DNA from: JACRCT01 sp036504155
Lineage (GTDB): Bacteria > Myxococcota > Myxococcia > Myxococcales > UBA5297
DNA length: 64,000 nucleotides
Direction: 5' to 3'
Assembly: GCA_036504155.1 (NCBI GenBank)
Contig: DASXVQ010000020.1
Span: 67,381-131,380, forward strand
In this document: positions 48,028-58,354 of the stretch, piece by piece
Numbering within the stretch: position 1 is the first letter of the stretch
Layout of the letters: the number at the start of each line of letters is the position of its first letter
Position numbers and translations under genes: made by a program
Notes under the pieces: model-generated
What the model was told of the DNA's origin: nothing
The model's input: the letters and a program-made list of their open reading frames with translations, nothing else
Database searches by the model: none

Positions 48028-48981
48028 CTACTTCCGCTTGGCGGTGAACGCGGCGTGCAGCCGAGGCGCGACCGGCCGCGGCGCGATGCCGATGAGCCCA
48101 CCGAAGTCCTCGCCGCTCTTCAGCTCGCCGGCCGGGGGGTCGTAGGTCGCCGTGCCGCCCAGCTCGATCGTCGTGTCCTTCGAGAAGAGCCCCAAGACCT
48201 GCTCATCGATCATCGGCACCGCCTTGGCGCAGGCGTCCTTGAGCTGCTGGTCGTCGAGCGAGGCGCTCCAATCCGCGACCGCGAGGGTCAGGCCCTTCCC
48301 GTCCTTGGAGATGTTGGCGACGATCTGGTCACAGGAGACGGCGGCCTTCACCTCGCCCTTGAGCTCGGCCTGGCCGGCCACGTCGACGATCTGGTCCGCC
48401 ATCTTCTGCACCAGCTCGCCGAACTCGATCTCCACGGCGTGCCCGTCGACCTGCAGCTGGTCGGCCTGCGTCTCCTTGCCCTTCCACTCGGTCGTGACGT
48501 CGACGCCGAGCTTGCTCAACTCCACGGCGTCGAGCGTGTAGGTCTTGCCCTCGTGCTCGAAGGCGAAGCTCGTGAAGATCTCTTTGCCCTTCATGCTCCC
48601 CGGCAGCACGTCCTTCTCCAGCGTCAGCTCGCTCTCGACCTTCACCTGCGTCAGCGTGGCGCCGAGCACCTTGTAGATCGAGCCGCCGGGGCTCAGCTCG
48701 GGAGGCGCATAGGGGTCGACCACGGCCTTCACCGCCGGGCGCACCGCCTTGTCCACCACCCCTTCCGCCTGGTCCTCGAGGAGCGACGGGATGCCGAGGA
48801 CTTCGACCAACTGCCCCACGAACAGGTCCGCCACGGCGTCGCCGACCGTGCGGTCGTTGGCGAGCGGCCCGCCCAGGTCCCAGGTGCCCGAAGCGGCGTA
48901 GGTGCCCGTCCACCGCGGCTCGCCGACGACGCCGCAGGAGGCCAGCAGGAGCGAGAGCAGCGCGAGGTGCATGGTTCTCAT
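48028..48981 (-). CDS. Lipoprotein of unknown function
   Basis: 317 residues. Signal peptide with lipobox LLASC (Cys about 16). The rest is soluble, with mixed alpha/beta pattern, many Lys/Asp/Glu, and one later Cys pair. No known family recognised. GGAGGAGG lies 6 nt before ATG 48981. Its stop converges on the M15-type gene with 12 bp between. Confidence 0.75.
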   Translation of the reverse strand: MRTMHLALLSLLLASCGVVGEPRWTGTYAASGTWDLGGPLANDRTVGDAVADLFVGQLVEVLGIPSLLEDQAEGVVDKAVRPAVKAVVDPYAPPELSPGGSIYKVLGATLTQVKVESELTLEKDVLPGSMKGKEIFTSFAFEHEGKTYTLDAVELSKLGVDVTTEWKGKETQADQLQVDGHAVEIEFGELVQKMADQIVDVAGQAELKGEVKAAVSCDQIVANISKDGKGLTLAVADWSASLDDQQLKDACAKAVPMIDEQVLGLFSKDTTIELGGTATYDPPAGELKSGEDFGGLIGIAPRPVAPRLHAAFTAKRK

Positions 48982-49089
48982 GGCGGCCTCCTCCCATCGC
49001 GATCGTCGAGCAGTTGGTTGCCGGCCGCGGGCGGATTGATCCCGCGGCCGACACTGGGACCGGACCTGGTTTCTCCTCTTCTTCCGCGC

Positions 49090-52000
49090 TCAGCGCTTCG
49101 GCGGCGCCGCCTCGCGGATCACCGACCCGTGGCCCTCGCTGAGCACCAGCAGCGAGAACCGCTCCACCCGGTCCAGCTCGTCGGTGCTCACCGACGCGTA
49201 GTCGAACGCCCCGCGCAGGTCGGTGTAGCCGTCCTTGAAGAACTTCACCTGCCCGCCCTGCATCCGCGCGTACACCTTCACGTAGGTCTTCGAGAGCGGC
49301 TTGCCGGTCGGCGCATGCGCCACGCGCACCTGGCCGAAGTTCTCCACCACCGAGACCCGCAGCTCGTTGGCGTAGTGCGCCTGCGACTTGCGCCTGCCCT
49401 CGCCGACCAGCTCCACCACCACGTTCGCGCCGGCGAACTCGGCCGGCAGCTCGAAGGAGTGCGTGCGGCCCGCCGGCAGCTTCACCTCGTCGGTGCGGTT
49501 GGGCCGGATGAACGAGAACTGGTCGGACTGCTGCTGCAGGAACGGCTGCCGCGAGAAGAGCAGCTCGATGTCCATGCGGTAGTAGGCGACCTTGATGGCC
49601 GACAGGTTCTGGTAGTTGAGCGCGACGGCCTTCTTCTCGATGGTGAAGTCGAAGTCGGGCTCGCTCGAGACCGCCCGCGACTGGCGCTGGTCCCGGTCCT
49701 TGTCGTCGACCACCTGCGGCGCGGTGCCGGTGACCTCGTCGAGCTGCGCGAGCGCGTTGCGGAACAGGTGGCGCCACTTGTCCACCGGGTGGTCCTTGTG
49801 CCGCTCGGCGATGGCCCGCGCCTCGGCGGGCCGCTCGCGGAAGAACTCGGCGTAGACCCGGAGGTAGTCGTGCTGCAGCGCCGTCTCGCCGCCGACCTGC
49901 CCGGCCGCGTCGAGCATCGCCAGCGCCTCGGCGGTGCGGTCCTGCAGGAACAGGTAGTAGGCGATCGCCAGCCGGTCCGCCTTGGTCAGCTTCGCCCGGT
50001 AGCGCAGGACCTCGAGCAGCGCCGTCCACTGCCGCGCCAGCCGGTCGTTGAGGATCCTGCGCTGCGCCCCCAGCTTCTGCGCCCGCGCGTTCACCAGCGG
50101 CGAGTACTCCAGGTGCTCGTACCGGCCGCGGACGACCGGATCGAGGTCCACCAGCGGGCTGGTCAGCAGCAGCCCGGTCTGGTCCAGGAACGAGTCCTGG
50201 TGCTGCAGCAGCTCGCGGATCCGCGGCGCGTCGTCGTGGTGCACCGCGTAGGCCCACAGCGTCGGGCTCCACACGTGGCGCTTCTCGAGCAGGGAGAGGC
50301 AGGCGTCGTAGAAGGCCCGGTCGCGCATCCGCCAGGCCACGAGGTCGAGCCCGACCACGCCGCGCTCGTCGCTGCGCGCGATGCGCTCGACATTGTTCCT
50401 CTCCAGCCAGCCCAGCACGTCCTTGGTCGAGCCGTGCTGCGAGACCCAGGCCCAGGACTCCTTGTCGACCACGCTGAGCTCGGTGACGACCTCCAGCTGC
50501 GCCGGCTCGGCGAAGGCGACCAGCTTCTCGTTCTTGGCCACGTGCACCGGGAAGTGCGGGAACTTGCCGGGCGCCGGGAAGTAGAAGGCGTACTCCAGCG
50601 ACTCGGTGGCGTACGCCGACAGCTCGAGGTGCTTGCCTTGCGTGTAGAAGCCCGAGCGCACCGGCACCGCCCCGCGGGGGATCTGCAGCAGCAGGTCCAG
50701 CTTCTGGTTCGTCGAGGTGGGGTTGGTGAGGACCACCCGGCAGGAGTAGACGACGTTCACCAGGAACTCGCCGCTGACGTACCGGTCCACCTCCTCGCCG
50801 TCGACGTAGCGGCGCCGGTCGTCGTCGCGGAAGTAGTTCTGGCTCACCAGCACCGGCACGCGCTCGGCCGAGGGCTCGGCCGGTTTGATCTCCTTGTGGA
50901 AGGCGACGCCGCGGCCCTTGCCGGTCAGCGTCATCTTGGCGCCCTGGAAGGCGACCTCCGGCCGCGACGACTCGAACGGCAGGTCCAGCACCGCGAGCGC
51001 CAGCATCACCTCGGTGAAGCTGCGGCAGGCGTAGGCCAGGTTCTTCGACAGGAACGGCGCGGTGGAGCGGTGCGCCGCGAAGTCGCGCCAGAAGGGGTTG
51101 ACGCTGACCAGCTCCGGCCCCATCCGGTCGCGGGTGAGCTGCCAGTAGTCGTTCTCGGCCCACTCCTGCGTCTTGTCGACCTGCTGGAAGAACTGCTGGA
51201 CCTGCCGGCGCGCGTCCAGGTCGGCGCGCTCGGCCGACGGCGGCGCCATGCACTCCTCCGCCTTGCAGGGCTCCGGCTCGTCCGCCGCCATCGCGAAGCC
51301 GTCGGCCTCGGCCTCGTCGTCGACCGACCTCGCCTTCTCCTTGGCCATCTTGGCCATCGACCGGGCCGGGGCCCGAGCGGCCGCGGACGGCCTCGGCTTG
51401 GCGGAGGGCGGGCCGCCGGGGGCCATGTCCCGCTTCCCGCCGAACCCGCCGCCGCCGCGGGTCGCCGAGGCCAGCTCGCCCATGACGCCGCCCAGGTCCG
51501 CCAGCCGCTGCTGCTCGACGGCCGCGCCCTGCTTGGCGATGCCCAGGTCGTCGCCGCCCTCCAGCGCGCTGCTCTGGATGGCCATGCGGAACAGCTGGTC
51601 GGCGTGCTCCAGGTCGCGCGGGAGCAGCTCGTCCAGCTCGCGCGCGTGCCGGGCCACGGGCTCGCCCTCGTCGTCGATCCGCTTCGACAGGAGGATCCGC
51701 TCGACCACGTTCAGCCGGCCGAACGCCCACGGCTTGCGGTAGCCCGACAGATCGCCGCCGAGCAGGTAGTGGTCCATGAACGTCTTGTCGCGCTTGTTGC
51801 GCAGGTACGGCTTGACGACCTCCTCGAAGAAGGCCGGGGCCTTGCGGTAGAGGAAGAAGCTCAGCTCGTGGCAGGCGAACTCGCTGTACTTCGCCCGCTT
51901 CTCCTCCTCGGACAGGCCGGGCCAGGAGAGGACGAACGAGAACTTGGCCAGCTCCGGGTTGCCGGAGAGCGTGCTGAACAGCCGCCAGGCCTTCGCCAGC

Positions 52001-55000
52001 GAGTCGTACACCTCGACCTTGGAGGTGGTGATGTCGGCGACGGTGAGGGCCTCCTTCTCCGCCAGGACGCTGATCTCCTTCTTCTCGCTGAAGTGCTCGT
52101 TCGCGGGCAGCGCCAGGCGCAGCCGCAGGTCCTCGGGCTGCGTCGCGGGCTCGGGCAGCAGCACGTCGCGGGAGGCGGTGGCCTGCGGCGCGACCACGAC
52201 CACGCGCAGCGCGCTGACGTGGGCGAGCGCCTGCCGCGGCACGCGGACGACGCCGTCCTCGTCGGGGACGAGGTTGGGCAGGACGGCGGCCGGCTTGGCA
52301 AGGAAGTCCAGGTTCGCGAACGCGCTGCCCTGACCCGCGGGCGGGCGCGGCGGCGGCGGCGGGGCGCACGGCGCGGCCATCGCCGGCTGCGGCGAGGGCG
52401 CCCAGTCGCCGCCGGTGGCCGCCTCCTGGATCGTGGTCGAGGTGGTGCGCACCGCCCACGGGTTCAGGAGCAGCCCGGGCCGGGCGAGCATGTTGCCCGG
52501 GAACTTGGTGGCGAAGCGGCGCTCCAGCACGTAGCGGACCTCGTCGCCCAGGTCGCGGCCGGAGACGTAGTGCGACGGCGCCGCGGACAGCTCCAGGGCG
52601 CGCGGCGCCCGCACCGGGGCGCGAGCGAGCTCGGCGTAGCCGTCGTGGGCGGGGACGAAGCGCGTCCCGAAGACGTGCACGCGGGTGTTCGGGCCGGCGC
52701 CCGACAGGCGCAGGCGGATCTCGGAGTCGGCCACCTCGGCGGCGGCCAGCTGGACGGGCCTCGCCGCGGCGCGCTCGGCATGGCGCTTCTCGCCGGCGAC
52801 CACCCCGCCCACGTCCACGCCGGGGACGGCGCGGATGGAGAGGGTCAGCTCCTCCTGCTTGAGGAACAGCTCGTAGTCGCCCGCGGGCAGCCCGGCAATC
52901 TCGAGGAAGCCGTCGCCCAGCGAGAGCGTGTCGAAGCGATCGGCGGCGTAGGTGTTCGCGCGGCGCTCGAGCAGGCAGGCGTCGGAGCGTTCGACCTTCT
53001 TCTTGCGCTTGCCGGCCTTGCCCTCGGCGTCCGGCCAGCCGGCGGCGCCCAGCGGCTCGGGGTCGGCGAAGGGCACGCGGAAGGCCTCGCCGGCGCGCAC
53101 GTGGATCACCGCGTCGCGCCGGCAGCGGTCCGGCGCGACCGGCCAGCTCTCGGTGAGGCCGGAGGGCGTCGCCAAGGTCACGGTCTCCACGTCGCGCAGG
53201 TGGCCCAGCTCGATCCGGCCGGCCTCGTCGGTCTGCAGCGTGAAGAGCAGCGTGGCGGTCAGCTCGCGGTGCGCCAGCGTGACGTTCACCGCGACGTTCG
53301 GCTTGGGCTCGCCGGTCTTGCCCAGCACGTAGGCCACGAAGCCGTCGGCGGTGCGCGAGAGGTGCACGTCGTCGATGGAGGCGCTGGTGTCGATGCCGTT
53401 GAGCGCGAAGCTGCGCGAGTCGGCGAGGTCCACCGTGCGGCCCTGCGAGAGGTTCTTCACCTTGCCGCGCAGGGTGAACGAGAGGGAGGCGAGGTTCTCC
53501 GGCACCTGGAAGACGTGCACCGACTCCCGGTCCTCGTGGAGCGCGAAGCCCTTCACCTCCAGGGTCGCGCCCACGCCGTCGCGGTCGGTGGACTGGATGA
53601 CCAGCGCCACCTCCTCGAGGAGCTCCAGGCTCGCCGGGACGCCGTTGACTTGCAGCGACGGGCGCACGATCACCTGCGCCTCGCGCTTCTTGAGCAGGCT
53701 CTCGCGGTCGCAGTAGAGGCCGGCGACGAGCGAGTAGGACTCGGCCTGGTGCTGGAAGGCCTCCAGGGTGGTCACCGCGCCGTGGCGCATCAGGAACTGC
53801 ACCCGCCCGGGGCTGGTGCTGAACGGCACGCGGAGGACGCCGTCCTGGTCGGGCCGGTACTCGCGGCCGCCCAGCCACAGCGTGGCCTCCGGCAGCGGCC
53901 TGCGGTCCTGGTCGAGGACGGTGAAGACGTGCCCGGCCGCCCCGGTCCGCTCCAGGCACCGCAGCCGGCCCTTGTGGACCAGCGACCGCGAGCTGATGCC
54001 CCCGCCGATGAACTCGACCACGAACACGCCGGGCCGGGAGAGCGAGGGGAAGTCGAAGGTGCGCCGCACCCGGCGCAGCGGCGGCTCCGAGTACCGGTAG
54101 GTCTGCTCCTCGCTCGCCACCAGGCCGTCGAGGTCCACGCTGGTGTCCACCTCGCGGCCGTTGGCCAGGAAGTAGTTGAGCGCGTTGATCTCGAAGACCT
54201 TCACCACCAGCGTCGGCACGTTCTTGACGTCGAGCGCCAGCGCCACCGGCTCGCCGGCGCGGAAGCGGCTCTTGTTGGTGGGGGCGAACTCCAGCTCCAC
54301 CCGGTCCTTGAGCGCCTGGTAGAAGCCCGGGTTGTCGAGCATCGAGTACCACTTCTCCATGTCGCCGACGCCGCCCAGCACCTTGGCGGTGGCGAAGACC
54401 TCCTTGAGGAAGCCGTCGGCCATGTAGGTGTCGAAGGGCTTGAGGTCCTTGGCGTCCAGGAAGAAGCGGGCGAGGTAGTCGCGCACCAGCAGCTCGTCGC
54501 TGCCGACCGCCGGGAGCATCGTTCCCCAGTCCTGGCCGAGCGAGAAGGCGGGCTCGTCGGAGCTGCGGAACTTGTCGAGGTACTTCGGGCTCGCGTAGGC
54601 GACCTGCCGCGGCAGCTTGGCGTAGGCGAGGAAGCGCTCGCGGTCGTAGGTGCCCTGCCGGCGGTCGTGGTCGAGGCGGTGGAACAGCACGTGCGCCTTG
54701 AGCGAGTTGAAGCACGGGGCGAGGTCGTCGGCGAAGTCCCAGAGCCGGTCCAGGTAGTCCTGGCGGGCGGCGGGCTCGAGCTGCCAGTCCTCGTCGGGCC
54801 CGGGGCGCAGCTTGGCGAGGCGGGCCCGCACGTACCTCTCGTTCCGGGCCAGGTCCGGCACCTTCCCGAGCAGCTCCTCGAGCTGGTCCTCGAGCAGCAG
54901 GTTGTGGATGGCGATGGCGCCGAAGCCGCTGGAGTGCCGGTCCTTGAGCTCCGCGGCGACCAGCGAGACCAGGCGCGGGTGATCCGGCCGGCGCAGGCGC

Positions 55001-55485
55001 GAGAGCAGGGCGCGCAGGCGGGCGCCCTCGAGCTTCTCGTCGTCGAGCAGCCAGTCCAGCGCCCGGTCCTTGAAGCCCGAGAGGTCCGAGGAGTTGCTGT
55101 GCGAGAGCCCCAGCCGGCGGATCTCCGAGCGCACGAGTGCCTTGGGGTCCATCCGCGTCGCGAGGCGGGTGCGGGCGCCCTCCTCCTGTCCGCGCGAGTG
55201 GTCGAACGAGAGGCCCAGGTGGTCGCGCAGGTACTCCAGCGTCTCCTTCGGCGTCTGGCCGTAGCGCAGCAGCGTCAGTCGGTTGTGGATCTCCCGGAAG
55301 GCCTGCGTCTCGCCGTGCCGCTTGTTCCACTGGTCGAGCAGCGCCTGGACCTCGTCCAGCTCGCCCCGCTGCTCGTGGTGCAGGCACGAGTAGAAGTAGT
55401 AGTCCTCTGTGCCCGGGATGAGCTGCTCGAGCGCCTTGGCGCGGTCCTCGGCGAGGGAGAAGGCCTCCAGCTGGTGCAGGTCCAT
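49090..55485 (-). CDS. Very large (2131 aa) multidomain protein of unknown function
   Basis: One uninterrupted frame of 6.4 kb; ATG 55485 with TGGAGG 4 nt upstream. No signal peptide or membrane helix. Residues about 1-400 are helical repeat-like (YYFYSCLHHEQRGELDEVQA). About 420-1280 look like successive beta-sandwich domains reminiscent of macroglobulin/bacterial A2M-type folds (FRAGEPVALALDVKNVPTLV, FTVLDQDRRPLPEATLWLGG), but no CxEQ thioester was seen. A Gly/Ala/Pro/Lys linker lies at about 1325-1420. The C-terminal third (about 1420-2131) mixes beta (VYSCRVVLTNPTSTNQKLDL) and TPR-like helices (AYYLFLQDRTAEALAMLDAA). Cytoplasmic location is therefore predicted, at odds with A2M-type function. 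Not identified. Confidence 0.7.
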   Translation of the reverse strand: MDLHQLEAFSLAEDRAKALEQLIPGTEDYYFYSCLHHEQRGELDEVQALLDQWNKRHGETQAFREIHNRLTLLRYGQTPKETLEYLRDHLGLSFDHSRGQEEGARTRLATRMDPKALVRSEIRRLGLSHSNSSDLSGFKDRALDWLLDDEKLEGARLRALLSRLRRPDHPRLVSLVAAELKDRHSSGFGAIAIHNLLLEDQLEELLGKVPDLARNERYVRARLAKLRPGPDEDWQLEPAARQDYLDRLWDFADDLAPCFNSLKAHVLFHRLDHDRRQGTYDRERFLAYAKLPRQVAYASPKYLDKFRSSDEPAFSLGQDWGTMLPAVGSDELLVRDYLARFFLDAKDLKPFDTYMADGFLKEVFATAKVLGGVGDMEKWYSMLDNPGFYQALKDRVELEFAPTNKSRFRAGEPVALALDVKNVPTLVVKVFEINALNYFLANGREVDTSVDLDGLVASEEQTYRYSEPPLRRVRRTFDFPSLSRPGVFVVEFIGGGISSRSLVHKGRLRCLERTGAAGHVFTVLDQDRRPLPEATLWLGGREYRPDQDGVLRVPFSTSPGRVQFLMRHGAVTTLEAFQHQAESYSLVAGLYCDRESLLKKREAQVIVRPSLQVNGVPASLELLEEVALVIQSTDRDGVGATLEVKGFALHEDRESVHVFQVPENLASLSFTLRGKVKNLSQGRTVDLADSRSFALNGIDTSASIDDVHLSRTADGFVAYVLGKTGEPKPNVAVNVTLAHRELTATLLFTLQTDEAGRIELGHLRDVETVTLATPSGLTESWPVAPDRCRRDAVIHVRAGEAFRVPFADPEPLGAAGWPDAEGKAGKRKKKVERSDACLLERRANTYAADRFDTLSLGDGFLEIAGLPAGDYELFLKQEELTLSIRAVPGVDVGGVVAGEKRHAERAAARPVQLAAAEVADSEIRLRLSGAGPNTRVHVFGTRFVPAHDGYAELARAPVRAPRALELSAAPSHYVSGRDLGDEVRYVLERRFATKFPGNMLARPGLLLNPWAVRTTSTTIQEAATGGDWAPSPQPAMAAPCAPPPPPRPPAGQGSAFANLDFLAKPAAVLPNLVPDEDGVVRVPRQALAHVSALRVVVVAPQATASRDVLLPEPATQPEDLRLRLALPANEHFSEKKEISVLAEKEALTVADITTSKVEVYDSLAKAWRLFSTLSGNPELAKFSFVLSWPGLSEEEKRAKYSEFACHELSFFLYRKAPAFFEEVVKPYLRNKRDKTFMDHYLLGGDLSGYRKPWAFGRLNVVERILLSKRIDDEGEPVARHARELDELLPRDLEHADQLFRMAIQSSALEGGDDLGIAKQGAAVEQQRLADLGGVMGELASATRGGGGFGGKRDMAPGGPPSAKPRPSAAARAPARSMAKMAKEKARSVDDEAEADGFAMAADEPEPCKAEECMAPPSAERADLDARRQVQQFFQQVDKTQEWAENDYWQLTRDRMGPELVSVNPFWRDFAAHRSTAPFLSKNLAYACRSFTEVMLALAVLDLPFESSRPEVAFQGAKMTLTGKGRGVAFHKEIKPAEPSAERVPVLVSQNYFRDDDRRRYVDGEEVDRYVSGEFLVNVVYSCRVVLTNPTSTNQKLDLLLQIPRGAVPVRSGFYTQGKHLELSAYATESLEYAFYFPAPGKFPHFPVHVAKNEKLVAFAEPAQLEVVTELSVVDKESWAWVSQHGSTKDVLGWLERNNVERIARSDERGVVGLDLVAWRMRDRAFYDACLSLLEKRHVWSPTLWAYAVHHDDAPRIRELLQHQDSFLDQTGLLLTSPLVDLDPVVRGRYEHLEYSPLVNARAQKLGAQRRILNDRLARQWTALLEVLRYRAKLTKADRLAIAYYLFLQDRTAEALAMLDAAGQVGGETALQHDYLRVYAEFFRERPAEARAIAERHKDHPVDKWRHLFRNALAQLDEVTGTAPQVVDDKDRDQRQSRAVSSEPDFDFTIEKKAVALNYQNLSAIKVAYYRMDIELLFSRQPFLQQQSDQFSFIRPNRTDEVKLPAGRTHSFELPAEFAGANVVVELVGEGRRKSQAHYANELRVSVVENFGQVRVAHAPTGKPLSKTYVKVYARMQGGQVKFFKDGYTDLRGAFDYASVSTDELDRVERFSLLVLSEGHGSVIREAAPPKR

Positions 55486-55670
55486 GCGTCCTCCAGGAAG
55501 TCGCGGGAGGAGCCCCGCCGCCAGCCATCGAGCGGGCCGGCCGGCGTCCCCCGCCAAGCCGCAAGACGATACCCCAAGGCGACGCGCGCATCGCTTCCCG
55601 CTCCCTCTGCGAGAGGGCCGCCCGGAGCCGCCTGGACTTCGCGTCCGCCGGAAGCCACTCTACGGGCCCT

Positions 55671-58142
55671 ATGGGCACGGTCCTGTCTGAGTCCGCGAAG
55701 GAGTACGGGGCGCTCTTGCACAGCCTGGGCGCCGGGGTCCTGGTAGCGGACCTGGCCTCCAAGCGGTTCGTCTATGCCAACCCCGACATCGCCCGGTTCC
55801 TCGGCTACTCCGAGGAGGAGCTCGTCCAGCTGGCGGTCCCGGACATCCACCCGAAGGCGGACCTGCCGCTGGTGGTGGCCGCCTTCGAGGCCCAGGCCCG
55901 CGGGGAGAGGAAGCTGTTCACCGACATCCCCTGCCTGCGCAAGGACGGCCAGGTCGTCTTCGCCGACATCAGCTCGGTGAAGGTCGAGCTGGGCGGCGCC
56001 GCCTGCGTGGCGGGCGTCTTCATCGACGTCACCGCGCGCCAGTGCGCCGAGGAGGCGCTGCGCGAGAGCGAGTTCCGGCTCCAGGCGCTCAGCGACAACC
56101 TTCCGGGCGGCCTCGTCTACCAGATCGACACCGGGCTCGACGGCCGGCAGCGCCGGTTCACGTACGTCAGCGCCGGGGTGGTGTCGCTCCACGGCGTGAC
56201 GGCGGAGCAGGCGCTGCAGGACGCGGCGAGCATCTACGGCCAGATCCTCGACGAGGACCGGGTGGCGCTCGTGGAGCTGGAGGAGCAGGCCGTGGCCAGC
56301 CTGAGCTCCTTCTCCGCCGAGGCGCGCGTGCGGACGGCCGGCGGCGGGGTCCGCTGGAGCCTCTTCACCTCGGCGCCGCGGCGGATGCCCAACGGGCACG
56401 TCCTGTGGGACGGCATCGAGCTGGACATCACCCGGCGCAAGCGGTTCGAGGAGGAGCTGCAGGAGAAGAGCCAGCTGCAGCTGCTGCTGATGGAGATCAC
56501 CTCCTCCTACCTCGGCTTGCCCGTCGAGCGGATCGACGCGGCCATCCAGGAGTCGCTGGGCAAGCTGGCGCGCTTCGTCGGCGCCGACCGCGCCTACGTC
56601 TTCGACTACGACTTCCACAAGCAGATCACCGTCAACACCCACGAGTGGTGCGCGGACGGCATCACGCCGCAGATCACCCAGCTGCAGGCGGTGCCGCTCT
56701 CGCTCATCGCCGACTGGGTGCAGGCCCACCGCCGCGGCGAGGCCCTGCACATCCCCGACGTCTCGGCCCTCGCGCCCGGCGGGGCGCGCGAGGTCCTCGA
56801 GCGCCAGGACATCCAGAGCCTGCTGGTGGTGCCCATCCTCTGGGCCCAGGAGTGCATGGGCTTCGTCGGCTTCGACTCGGTGCGGGCCCGCCACGCCTAC
56901 TCGACGCAGGAGCAGCAGCTGCTGACGGTGTTCGCGCAGAACCTGCTCAGCCTCAAGCGGCACCAGCGCGCCGAGGAGGAGAAGGCCCGGCTCGAGGCCC
57001 AGCTGCGCCAGGCGCAGAAGCTGGAGTCGGTCGGGCGCCTCGCCGGGGGCGTGGCCCACGACTTCAACAACATGCTGTGCGTCATCCTCGGCCACTCGGA
57101 CATGGCCCTGGCCCAGCTCGACCGGGTCCACCCGCTGTACTCCGGCCTGGAGCAGATCCGCTCCGCGGCCACCCACTCCGCCGACCTCACCCGGCAGCTC
57201 CTGGCCTTCGCGCGCAAGCAGACCATCGCGCCGCAGGTGCTCTCGCTCAACGAGACGGTGACCGCGACGATCAAGATGCTCACGCGGCTCATCGGCGAGG
57301 ACGTCGAGCTGCGCTTCCACGCCGAGGAGGGGCTCTGGCCGGTCCGGGTGGACCCGTCCCAGGTCGACCAGATCCTCGCCAACCTCTGCCTCAACTCCCG
57401 GGACGCCATCGCCGGCGTGGGGCACATCGTCCTCGAGACGCACAACTGCACGGTGGAGAAGGCCTTCTGCCAGGACCACCCCGGCGCCTCGCCCGGCGAC
57501 TACGTCCGGCTCACCGTCTGCGACGACGGGCACGGCATGGACGAGGCCGTCATGGCGCGCCTGTTCGAGCCCTTCTTCACCACCAAGGAGATCGGCAAGG
57601 GCACCGGGCTCGGGCTGGCGACGGTGTACGGCGCGGTCCAGCAGAACAAGGGCTTCATCGACGTCCAGAGCCAGCCCGGCAAGGGCGCGACCTTCGGCAT
57701 CTACCTGCCGCGCCACGCCGCCCCGGGCGAGGCGCTGAAGGCCGCGGGCCCGCCTCCGTCGGTCGCGCGCGGGCACGAGGCCGTCCTGGTGGTGGAGGAC
57801 GAGCCGGCGGTGCTGGCGCTGGCGGTGTCCATGCTGCAGCGCCACGGCTACCGGGTGGTGGCGGCCCAGACGCCGCAGGAAGCCTTGCGGCAGGCGCGCG
57901 AGCACTCCGGCGAGATCGACCTGCTCGTCACCGACGTGATCATGCCGGAGATGAACGGACGCGAGCTCTCCCGGTGCCTGCTCTCGCTCTTCCCCAAGCT
58001 GCGCAGCCTGTTCATGTCCGGCTACACCGCCGACATCGTCGCGCCGCAGGGCGTGCTCGAGCCCGGCGTCGCGTTCCTGCAGAAGCCGTTCTCGGCGCAG
58101 GAGCTGATCGGCAAGGTCCAGGAAGTGCTGGACCGGCGCTGA
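55671..58142 (+). CDS. Hybrid sensor histidine kinase (PAS-PAS-GAF-HisKA-HATPase-REC)
   Basis: 823 residues, no membrane helix. PAS domains at about 10-130 and 135-260; GAF at about 270-435 (VGADRAYVFDYDFHKQITVN); HisKA with phospho-His in GGVAHDFNNMLCVILGHS; HATPase with N-box (ILANLCLNSRDAI), G1 (VCDDGHGMD) and G2 (GTGLGLATVYG); a C-terminal receiver with Asp in LLVTDVIMPEMNG and LQKPF. The H-box is the NtrB-like group. Cytoplasmic sensing of small ligands or redox/light is likely; there is no linked output regulator. The ATG lacks a clear Shine-Dalgarno. Divergent from the 2131-residue gene. Confidence 0.92.
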   Translation: MGTVLSESAKEYGALLHSLGAGVLVADLASKRFVYANPDIARFLGYSEEELVQLAVPDIHPKADLPLVVAAFEAQARGERKLFTDIPCLRKDGQVVFADISSVKVELGGAACVAGVFIDVTARQCAEEALRESEFRLQALSDNLPGGLVYQIDTGLDGRQRRFTYVSAGVVSLHGVTAEQALQDAASIYGQILDEDRVALVELEEQAVASLSSFSAEARVRTAGGGVRWSLFTSAPRRMPNGHVLWDGIELDITRRKRFEEELQEKSQLQLLLMEITSSYLGLPVERIDAAIQESLGKLARFVGADRAYVFDYDFHKQITVNTHEWCADGITPQITQLQAVPLSLIADWVQAHRRGEALHIPDVSALAPGGAREVLERQDIQSLLVVPILWAQECMGFVGFDSVRARHAYSTQEQQLLTVFAQNLLSLKRHQRAEEEKARLEAQLRQAQKLESVGRLAGGVAHDFNNMLCVILGHSDMALAQLDRVHPLYSGLEQIRSAATHSADLTRQLLAFARKQTIAPQVLSLNETVTATIKMLTRLIGEDVELRFHAEEGLWPVRVDPSQVDQILANLCLNSRDAIAGVGHIVLETHNCTVEKAFCQDHPGASPGDYVRLTVCDDGHGMDEAVMARLFEPFFTTKEIGKGTGLGLATVYGAVQQNKGFIDVQSQPGKGATFGIYLPRHAAPGEALKAAGPPPSVARGHEAVLVVEDEPAVLALAVSMLQRHGYRVVAAQTPQEALRQAREHSGEIDLLVTDVIMPEMNGRELSRCLLSLFPKLRSLFMSGYTADIVAPQGVLEPGVAFLQKPFSAQELIGKVQEVLDRR

Positions 58143-58270
58143 GGGCCGCGGCCGCCTCCGTCAGCCACGCCGTCGACCTCGCGCAGAAGGCGTCCCGCTT
58201 GCGGGCGGGGCACCCTCGGCGACGCGGAGCCCGCCGGCCCCCGCGGCCTTGGCGCTACTCGTCGTCCCCT

Positions 58271-58280
58271 CCCCCCCCCC
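58271..58280. repeat. C10 homopolymer in intergenic DNA
   Basis: Ten consecutive C residues (flanked by TCCCCT and GGCC), 129 bp downstream of the sensor kinase. The length is prone to slippage or sequencing error; it lies outside any supported gene, so it cannot switch a frame here. Confidence 0.8.
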
Positions 58281-58354
58281 GGCCGGCGTGGCTGGCGGCG
58301 GGCGGCTAGTACGAGGTGCCCCACGTTCGTTCCGGGATGTGCCGCCCCGCAAAA

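Noticed and set aside
48055..55746. A 2563-codon plus-strand frame opposite the giant gene
   Set aside because: Arg/Gly/His/Leu-rich antisense composition typical of the G+C-rich opposite strand; no domain or Shine-Dalgarno. The minus-strand frame has normal protein composition.
58271..58280. C10 tract as a phase-variation switch
   Set aside because: It lies outside any supported coding region or promoter element, so slippage has no visible target.
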